Source: Candidatus Promineifilum breve (GTDB lineage Bacteria; Chloroflexota; Anaerolineae; Promineifilales; Promineifilaceae). From it: a stretch of DNA of 64,000 nt. The notes beneath the pieces were generated by a model, which was given only the letters and a program-made list of their open reading frames with translations, made no database searches and was not told where the DNA came from. The translations under genes were made by a program, and so were the position numbers. Position 1 is the stretch's first letter. Every line of letters begins with the position of its first letter. Shown here piece after piece: positions 59,601 through 64,000 of the stretch. The stretch spans positions 930,001-994,000 of the forward strand of contig NZ_LN890656.1 in NCBI RefSeq assembly GCF_900066015.1. Direction: 5' to 3'.

Positions 59601-60549
59601 AGCGCCGTGGATTGAGGCGGCGCCGGATGGCTCGGTCTATCTGGCCTGGCATGAGGCGGTCGGCGCGAGCTACGACATCTATTTGCGACACTGGGACGGC
59701 AGCGCCTGGGCCGACGTCGGCGGTTCGGCCACCGGCGGCGGCCTCAGCAACACGCCCGCCTTGTCGCAATGGCCGTCGCTGGGTATCGACGGACAAGGCC
59801 GGGTGTACGTGGCCTGGGAAGAGGTGACGACGGCTGATAAGGAAATCTACCTGCGGCGCTGGAATGGCAGCGTCTGGGAAGAGGCCGGTGGCGCGTCGGC
59901 CTCCGGCGGCGGCCTCAGCAACAACAGCGGCGATTCCGGGCGGCCGTTCCTGCTCATCGACGGTAGCGACGCGCCCATCGTCGGCTGGTCCGATGGCTCC
60001 GGCGGCGTCGACACCGAGGTCTACGTGCGCCGTCTGACCGGCGCGAGTTGGACGGAGATCGGCGGCTCCGGTTCCGGCGGCGGCGTTAGCAACAATGACG
60101 GCGATTCGCGCCCGCCGGTGCTGGGCGTCGATTCGTCGGGGGCCATCTATGCCACCTGGCCCGACAACAGCGGCGGCGAATTCAACATTTACGTTCGCCG
60201 CTGGGACGGCAATGCCTGGGTCGAAATCGGCGGCTCGGCCACCGGCGGCGGCATCAGCGGCACGAGTGAAGTGTCGTTGGCCCCCCACATCGCCGTGGCG
60301 CCCGACGATACCGTCTACGTCATCTGGTATGAGCGGCTGGGAACCAACACCGACATCCTGATCCGGCGCTGGACAGGTTCGTTCTGGGACGAAGTTGGCG
60401 TCGGCTCGGCCTCCGGCGGCGGCATCAGTAATACGTTCGGAGCATCCTCTTTGCCGACAGTCACGATTACCGGGGCCAACATGCCCGTTGTCGCCTGGGC
60501 CGACAACAGTTCCGGCAATTACGAGATCTACGTGCGGGCGTGGCGTTAA
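56665..60549 (+). CDS. Giant secreted protein: FN3-like, VWA and beta-propeller domains
   Basis: 1294 residues. Signal peptide 1-28 (LFLFSILLIGTVGFGGRAAA), then TINLPLVMGSQG, an N-terminal beta-rich part (~40-410), and two FN3-like modules starting PFVPSNPSPPDGAANQP (~412) and YLPSNPAPAHQSAGQP (~513). Next is a von Willebrand A domain (~612-790) with intact MIDAS (ALIIDSSGSMASNDP, then GGTNIGLGL and AAVLLTDGEGQ), and a C-terminal array of ~6 repeats of ~60 residues (VSNTAAISQAPWIEAAPDGS, VYLAWHEAVGASYDIYLRHW, DGSAWADVGGSATGGG), probably a propeller. Likely a surface adhesin or sensor with metal-dependent ligand binding. Confidence 0.88.
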   Translation: MKAQVRSLFLFSILLIGTVGFGGRAAAQPAGGHTINLPLVMGSQGKVTIPETTEVLDSGTLQALSDISSDGEQFTFAATTPALSDLDVGDVMVAGPSNAAPAGFLRTVTDVQQAGGEVVVVTSGATLEDAIIDGGFAISRQLTAADITSAEFIEGVSLVEDRTGAATEGFRLNIDAVYDYDHNQNTTNDQITAEGSIELSPDFDFAIDIDGRTLEQLEVILRLEEVTDLELKSTLAKPVEAELQIGVLTFANIVVFVGYVPVVITVDMPIALQIKGESAIVVSFGKVTQTANIEAGVRYDRPDWDLVGDFDNDFDVEPPNVVVQAKLVGLVHPPLRLRLYGVAGPYVAAQPYAELEAKFPLLNPHLSWDIYGGLTVPVGVEVELLGRTLADYEGNAIEYRKLLLSSNDPPFVPSNPSPPDGAANQPAALQLGWQGGDPEGDEVRYDVYLDAGDSTPGTRICDDIDVTSCATPALTPGSVYYWRVTARDDDGKESEGPVWGFTTAGSGGNQSPYLPSNPAPAHQSAGQPLNAQLLWNGGDPDGDPVTYTVQFEADDDTPDAVVCAALSATLCNPGPLAADTTYYWQVQATDDGGLTAVGPIWHFDTAAGGDIATIDIALIIDSSGSMASNDPANLRKAAAKTFIGAMVSGDLLSVIDFDDSISVPFALQMLVDDRSAPLAAVDTIDSNGGTNIGLGLQAGYNQLIASPNTNPKAAVLLTDGEGQYSGQAQLYSAKGWPVFTIGLSSAADEALLRDIAGDTGGQYFSLNDPNQLIQVYVAIQAAVTGADIVVNSTFPMQQDQSISLPATIDSDQNTANFVTNWPGSRVDTTLIDPLGRLITPATAQTDPNVYYAQGATYEIYRISAPPAGQWSVELYGAELAPGGEDVTVQVSQRDNELPSNAWEELGANSAGGGGISNTAADSGRPAITHVGDDLYLAWAETRGQQSDIYVRRWDGNAWVEVGSGSATDGGVSNTAAISQAPWIEAAPDGSVYLAWHEAVGASYDIYLRHWDGSAWADVGGSATGGGLSNTPALSQWPSLGIDGQGRVYVAWEEVTTADKEIYLRRWNGSVWEEAGGASASGGGLSNNSGDSGRPFLLIDGSDAPIVGWSDGSGGVDTEVYVRRLTGASWTEIGGSGSGGGVSNNDGDSRPPVLGVDSSGAIYATWPDNSGGEFNIYVRRWDGNAWVEIGGSATGGGISGTSEVSLAPHIAVAPDDTVYVIWYERLGTNTDILIRRWTGSFWDEVGVGSASGGGISNTFGASSLPTVTITGANMPVVAWADNSSGNYEIYVRAWR

Positions 60550-60738
60550 GGCGACCGGCTCGCCCAAACCGGCTGGAAGGGCCGTCGACCGCGCGGTCGA
60601 CGGCCCCGACGGCCGAGTAGGGCACACCAGCGCGCCCCCTTCACTCGTCGGCTTTCACTCACCGCCAGCCTTGCCATGCGCCGCCAATCCGTGGTAAATT
60701 CCCCCGGCCAAAATCTGTAGGCCGAGGAGAACGAACCC

Positions 60739-60969
60739 ATGACCGACCAGCCCATCGATGGTTCCGCCTATGGCTTCCCGGCGGGCATGTCGCAGCCGGC
60801 GCTGCGGGCGCTGCTGGCCGCGGGCTACACCTCGCCGGCCGCCGTCGCCGCCGTTTCGCCCAAAGAGCTATTGAAGCTCCACGGTTTGGGGCCGAAGACG
60901 ATCCGCATCTTGCGCCCGGCGTTGGCCGCTGAAGGGCTTTCCTTTGCCGGCGAGGAGCAGCCAGGTTGA
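60739..60969 (+). CDS. Helix-hairpin-helix DNA-binding-like protein
   Basis: 76 residues. PALRALLAAGYTSPAAVAAV, SPKELLKLHGLGPKTIRILR show two HhH/SAM-like helices of the type seen in the alpha-CTD and in stand-alone HhH proteins (GLGPKT hairpin). GAGGAGAACGAACCC precedes the ATG. Its stop overlaps the TTG start of the next gene, so both are cotranslated. Exact DNA role unknown. Confidence 0.8.
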   Translation: MTDQPIDGSAYGFPAGMSQPALRALLAAGYTSPAAVAAVSPKELLKLHGLGPKTIRILRPALAAEGLSFAGEEQPG

Positions 60970-61406
60970 CCACCGAAGAACCGATCTATGACAGTCCTGA
61001 GAAATGGGTGCGCGACCACATCGAGGGCTACGTCGCCAGTGACGGCCGCCAGGGCCACCACTGGCGCGGGCTGCCGACGCTGCTGCTGACCACGCGCGGC
61101 CGAAAGACGGGCAAACTCCGCCGCACGGCGCTGATTTACGGTCAGGCGGCGGACGATTATCTCATCGTGGCCTCCAATGGCGGCGCGGCCGACCATCCCC
61201 TGTGGTATCTCAATCTGGTCGATGAGCCGCGCGTCACGTTGCAGGTCGGGGCCGAGACGTTTGACGCCCGCGCCCGCACGGCCACACCGGAAGAAAAAGC
61301 GCGCCTGTGGCCGGTGATGGCCGCCATCTTCCCCACCTACGACCGCTACCAGCAGGATACCAGCCGGGACATTCCGTTGGTGATCCTGGAACGTGTAGAG
61401 TCGTAA
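60966..61406 (+). CDS. Deazaflavin (F420)-dependent nitroreductase-family protein
   Basis: 146 residues from a TTG start at 60966 in TTGA overlap with the previous stop; the N-terminal sequence TTEEPIYDSPEKWVRDHIEG is conserved in this family from about here. Ddn-like split beta-barrel: LPTLLLTTRGRKTGKLRRTA, LIYGQAADDYLIVASNGGA, HPLWYLNLVDEPRVTLQVGA. Members use F420H2 to reduce nitro or quinone substrates. F420 use suggests an actinobacterial/Chloroflexota-type metabolism. Confidence 0.9.
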   Translation: MTTEEPIYDSPEKWVRDHIEGYVASDGRQGHHWRGLPTLLLTTRGRKTGKLRRTALIYGQAADDYLIVASNGGAADHPLWYLNLVDEPRVTLQVGAETFDARARTATPEEKARLWPVMAAIFPTYDRYQQDTSRDIPLVILERVES

Positions 61407-61447
61407 TCGGCCGCTGATGCTCACGTAGAGGTTTTCACTTGTTAAAG

Positions 61448-61545
61448 TGTGACACAGAGATCACGGAGGAGTCACAGAGATTCACAGAGAAAGCATAAGT
61501 TGCTCTGTGAATCTCTGTGACTCCTCTGTGTCCTCTGTGTACCCT
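61448..61545. repeat. CACAGAG-word inverted repeat
   Basis: GTGACACAGAGATCACGGAGG and CACAGAGATTCACAGAG face CTCTGTGAATCTCTGTG and CCTCTGTGTCCTCTGTG. Confidence 0.82.
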
Positions 61546-61566
61546 GTATCCCCAAGGAGTAAACAC

Positions 61567-61938
61567 ATGGAACTAGGTACTTTTTCAATTAGCTTGTCCG
61601 TCAAGGACCTGGAAACGTCACGGGCCTTCTACGAGAAGCTGGGCTTCACGCAGATGGGCGGCGACGCCGCCGCCAACTGGCTCATCCTGCGCAATGGGCC
61701 GTGCATCATCGGCATCTTCCAGGGCATGTTCGAGGGCAATTTGCTGACCTTCAACCCCGGTTGGGACGGCGACGCCCAGCCGCTGGCGTCCTTCACCGAC
61801 GTGCGCGATTTGCAGCGCGCGTTGCAGGGCCAGGGCGTGAGCTTCATCGCCGAGGCCGACACGACGACCAGCGGCCCGGCCCATTTCGTCCTGGTTGACC
61901 CCGATGGCAATACCATCCTGGTGGATCAGCACGTCTAG
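61567..61938 (+). CDS. Single-domain VOC (glyoxalase-like) protein
   Basis: 123 residues from ATG 61567, with AAGGAG 9 bases upstream; the longer frame from 61507 is encoded by a repeat and is rejected. VOC fold: FSISLSVKDLETSRAFYEKL, LGFTQMGGDAAANWLILRNG, ASFTDVRDLQRALQGQGVSF, HFVLVDPDGNTILVDQH. Metal-ligand-type positions (Glu/His) are only partly kept, so enzymatic activity is uncertain. Confidence 0.9.
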   Translation: MELGTFSISLSVKDLETSRAFYEKLGFTQMGGDAAANWLILRNGPCIIGIFQGMFEGNLLTFNPGWDGDAQPLASFTDVRDLQRALQGQGVSFIAEADTTTSGPAHFVLVDPDGNTILVDQHV

Positions 61939-61965
61939 AAACCATAGAAACCGAGTTTCTTCTTG

Positions 61966-63417
61966 TAATACCTTCGCCAAAAAAATAGCAAAAAGTGGGT
62001 GGGCGTGTAAGATAGGAAACTTTACCGACCAAGGAAAAGGAACCGTCGACACAACCACCCACGATGAATATTCTAGCACTATTACAACCATTGCGTCCTA
62101 TTGTTAGCCAAACGACCATGCGGCAGATGAGCGTACTCATGGGGGCGATGTTAGCCATGACTGGACGAGTAACGATGTTGGGCATGGCGCGCTGGACGGA
62201 TAAAGGGGGCAGCTATCGGAGCGTACAACGTTTTTTCCAGACCACCATTCCCTGGACACAAGTCATGTGGGCCTTCTTCCGTGACCATCTGCACCAGGCC
62301 GGGGACGAGTACCTGTTAGTGGGGGATGAATGTGTCGTCAGCAAATCGGGCAAGGAGACGCACGGCTTGGGACGCTTCTATGCGCCGTTATGGGGCCGGC
62401 CAGTGTCCAGCGTGGCCCTGTTTGCCTTGTCGTTGGTCAACCCGCGGGAACGGCGGTCGTATCCGGTGATGAGCGAACAAGTGCCCAGCCAGGAAGGGGT
62501 AAACAGAGAGGTCAAGCCGCGGACGCGGCGCAAGAAAGCCGCCGCCCAAAGTAGCGCGGGCCGCCCCGGCCGCCCGCCGGGGCGTCGCAACAGCATCAAA
62601 ACCGAGGTGACCTTAACGCCCGAACTGACCCGCATCCAAACGATGGTCAAGCAGTTTTTGGCGGTGGTTGACCAACGACTCAAATTGACCTATCTGGTCT
62701 TGGACGGCCACTTCGGCAACAACAATGCCCTGCAAATGGTTCGGCAGTGCGGGCTGCACCTGGTTTCCAAATTGCGTCACGATGCCGCCCTGTATTTCCC
62801 CTACCAGGGGGACAACAAACGTTGTAAGTACGGCGCTAAGGTCGCCTATGACAACCTGCCGGCCAGCTGCTGGCAGCAGACGATCATCGACGACGGCGTC
62901 CACACCGACATCTATCAGGCTACCCTGCGCCACAAGGCGTTCGCCCAGCCGCTCAATGTGGTCATCCTGCTCAAAACAAGGCCGACCACCGGCGCGCAGG
63001 CCCGTGTGTTGTTGTTCACCAGCGACCTGGCCCTGAACTGGTCGCAGGTGCTAGAGTATTATCAACTGCGTTTTCAAATCGAGTTCAATTTCCGCGACGC
63101 CAAACAATACTGGGGTTTAGAGGACTTTATGAACGTCAAAAAGACCCCGGTGACCAATGCCATCAATCTGTCCTTCCTGATGGTCAACGTTTCTCAGGTG
63201 TTGTTACAGGACCTGCGGCGTGAAGACCCAGCGGTCAACGTGCTGGATTTGAAAGCTCATTATCGCGGCCATAAATACGTGGCCGAAGTGCTAAAATTGC
63301 TTCCGCAAAAACCAGACCCGATTTTTACGGAAGCAATTTTCGACCGGATTTCCAGGTTGGGCAGGATTCATCCCCCTCAACCTGCCCTTTGCCCTTCGTG
63401 ATTTGGCGAAGGTATTA
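61966..63417 (+). mobile_element. IS4-superfamily insertion sequence, copy 2 (1452 bp)
   Basis: TAATACCTTCGCCAA (61966-61980) and TTGGCGAAGGTATTA (63403-63417), direct repeat TTCTTG (61960-61965 and 63418-63423), outer hairpin arms AAACCGAGTTTC (61948-61959) and GAAACTCGGTTT (63424-63435). Same target as copy 1: the loop of the hairpin. Confidence 0.95.
62064..63401 (+). CDS. IS4-superfamily DDE transposase (copy 2)
   Basis: 445 residues, same as copy 1 except Thr for Ile near residue 65. DDE residues in VGDECVVSKSGK, LVLDGHFGNNNA and the Y-2-R-3-E-6-K signature in YYQLRFQIEFNFRDAKQ. High identity and intact ends suggest recent movement. Confidence 0.93.
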   Translation: MNILALLQPLRPIVSQTTMRQMSVLMGAMLAMTGRVTMLGMARWTDKGGSYRSVQRFFQTTIPWTQVMWAFFRDHLHQAGDEYLLVGDECVVSKSGKETHGLGRFYAPLWGRPVSSVALFALSLVNPRERRSYPVMSEQVPSQEGVNREVKPRTRRKKAAAQSSAGRPGRPPGRRNSIKTEVTLTPELTRIQTMVKQFLAVVDQRLKLTYLVLDGHFGNNNALQMVRQCGLHLVSKLRHDAALYFPYQGDNKRCKYGAKVAYDNLPASCWQQTIIDDGVHTDIYQATLRHKAFAQPLNVVILLKTRPTTGAQARVLLFTSDLALNWSQVLEYYQLRFQIEFNFRDAKQYWGLEDFMNVKKTPVTNAINLSFLMVNVSQVLLQDLRREDPAVNVLDLKAHYRGHKYVAEVLKLLPQKPDPIFTEAIFDRISRLGRIHPPQPALCPS

Positions 63418-63444
63418 TTCTTGGAAACTCGGTTTCTAAGAACG

Positions 63445-63625
63445 GGCCATGTAGGTGGAACTTCCAGTTCCACCCGGAACTTCCAGTTCCACCCGGAACT
63501 TCCAGTTCCACCCGGAACTTCCAGTTCCACCCGGAACTTCCAGTTCCACCCGGAACTTCCACTTCCACCCGGAACTTCCAGTTCCACCCGCTGGGCGGAC
63601 GTGGAGCTGGAAGCTCCACCTACGA
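63445..63625. repeat. Tandem 19-bp repeat with inverted ends
   Basis: Seven to eight copies of AACTTCCAGTTCCACCCGG (one with CACTTCC). The array opens GTAGGTGGAACTTCCA and closes TGGAAGCTCCACCTAC, which are inverted copies, so the whole array can fold back. No spacers, so not CRISPR. Confidence 0.9.
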
Positions 63626-63639
63626 GTCTATGGCGAATA

Positions 63640-63671
63640 GAAACCGAGTTTCGAAGAAGAAACTCGGTTTC
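63640..63671. repeat. AACCGAG hairpin repeat before a start codon
   Basis: GAAACCGAGTTTC-gaa-GAAGAAACTCGGTTTC. Ends 14 bases before the RidA-like ATG, so it lies in or next to the leader. Confidence 0.85.
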
Positions 63672-63684
63672 GGGGGAATGACCT

Positions 63685-64000
63685 ATGAAAACGTTTCGCA
63701 ATCCGGCCGATGTGCATGCGCCGGCCGGCCATTACGTGCATCAGGTGGAGTTGCAGGGCGCGGGCCGGTTGCTGGTCGTGGCCGGGCAGATCGGGATGCG
63801 GCCCGACGGCAGCGTGCCCGACGACCCGCTGGCGCAACTGGACGTGGCCTTCGAGAACGTGGCCGGCAATCTGCGCGCCGCCGGCATGGGGCTGAGCGAC
63901 ATCATCAAGGTCACCTACTACCACGTCGGACGCCTCGACCGGGGGCGGCGGCTGGCGGTGATCGTGAAGCATCTGGGCGAGCACAAACCGGCCTCGACGC
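63685..64000 (+). CDS. RidA (YjgF/UK114)-family protein, 3' end outside window
   Basis: The first 105 codons are visible. RidA fold: VHAPAGHYVHQVELQG, RLLVVAGQIGMRPDGSVPDD, AQLDVAFENVAGNLRAAGMG, DIIKVTYYHVGRLDRG. RidA enzymes hydrolyse reactive enamine/imine intermediates; the Arg that marks the active subgroup would lie near the missing end. GGGGGA upstream of the ATG is a possible ribosome site. Confidence 0.88.
   Translation, partial: MKTFRNPADVHAPAGHYVHQVELQGAGRLLVVAGQIGMRPDGSVPDDPLAQLDVAFENVAGNLRAAGMGLSDIIKVTYYHVGRLDRGRRLAVIVKHLGEHKPAST

Noticed and set aside
59596-60627. 343-codon minus-strand frame in the giant secreted protein
   Set aside because: Mirror of a repetitive coding region; no start signals.
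61507-61566. N-terminal extension of the VOC protein
   Set aside because: Encoded by the CACAGAG repeat; the ATG at 61567 has the ribosome site.
63445-63625. CRISPR-like array
   Set aside because: Repeats are contiguous 19-mers with no unique spacers and no cas genes.

Overview
The window looks like a chromosomal segment of a high-GC, free-living bacterium, most likely a Chloroflexota member of the Anaerolineae/Ardenticatenia type. That assignment is an inference. It rests on many large secreted proteins with 'LPLV/LPVV'-like segments, Thr/Pro-rich lipoprotein linkers, PadR/HAAS pairs, a deazaflavin (F420)-type oxidoreductase, and long repeat-filled spacers. No rRNA, tRNA or CRISPR array was seen.

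Layout. 1-10 kb: secreted proteins (lamin-tail/CotH-like protein cut by the window edge, HtrA-like lipoprotein protease, trypsin-like protease, metzincin-type metalloprotease, beta-propeller protein) and a VOC protein. 10-23 kb: a PPC-repeat lipoprotein, the first IS4-type element, a DUF433 protein, a baeRF-like protein, a HAD hydrolase, an FG-GAP/PD40 propeller protein and a PadR-HAAS operon. 23-27 kb: a quinone-oxidoreductase-like enzyme, an IS110 element and a RAYT (REP transposase) gene flanked by compound palindromic repeats. 27-33 kb: a DNA methyltransferase fused to an Mrr-like nuclease, a double GNAT protein, a GH3 glycosidase, a CBS protein and a ParA-like ATPase. 33-42 kb: a large protein made of two copies of (sigma-region-4-like HTH + TnsA-like nuclease fold), then two paralogous secreted beta-helix proteins with near-identical ends. 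42-48 kb: a DEAD-box helicase, an MBL hydrolase, a second IS110 with an IS5-type element nested in it, and DHFR-like and DUF2200 proteins. 48-55 kb: a defence block (McrC-like, HsdS, HsdM, HsdR). 55-64 kb: MOSC, TspO-like, a giant VWA/propeller protein, HhH, deazaflavin oxidoreductase, VOC, the second IS4-type element and a RidA start.

The strongest non-gene signal is the interplay of mobile elements and dispersed palindromes. (1) Both IS4-type copies sit exactly in the loop of a dispersed AAACCGAGTTTC hairpin, duplicating the 6-base loop. (2) Both IS110 copies sit at the same position in a GTAG...CTAC compound palindrome (REPIN-like, next to a RAYT gene). The non-coding end upstream of the IS110 transposase carries an RNA-like structure with an 11-nt match to the target and an 8-nt match to the element's own end, as expected of a bridge RNA. 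(3) An IS5-type element has inserted exactly into the target-matching segment of one of these putative bridge RNAs. In addition, about 20 intergenic gaps hold large inverted repeats whose arms are built of short tandem words, with a different word in most gaps.
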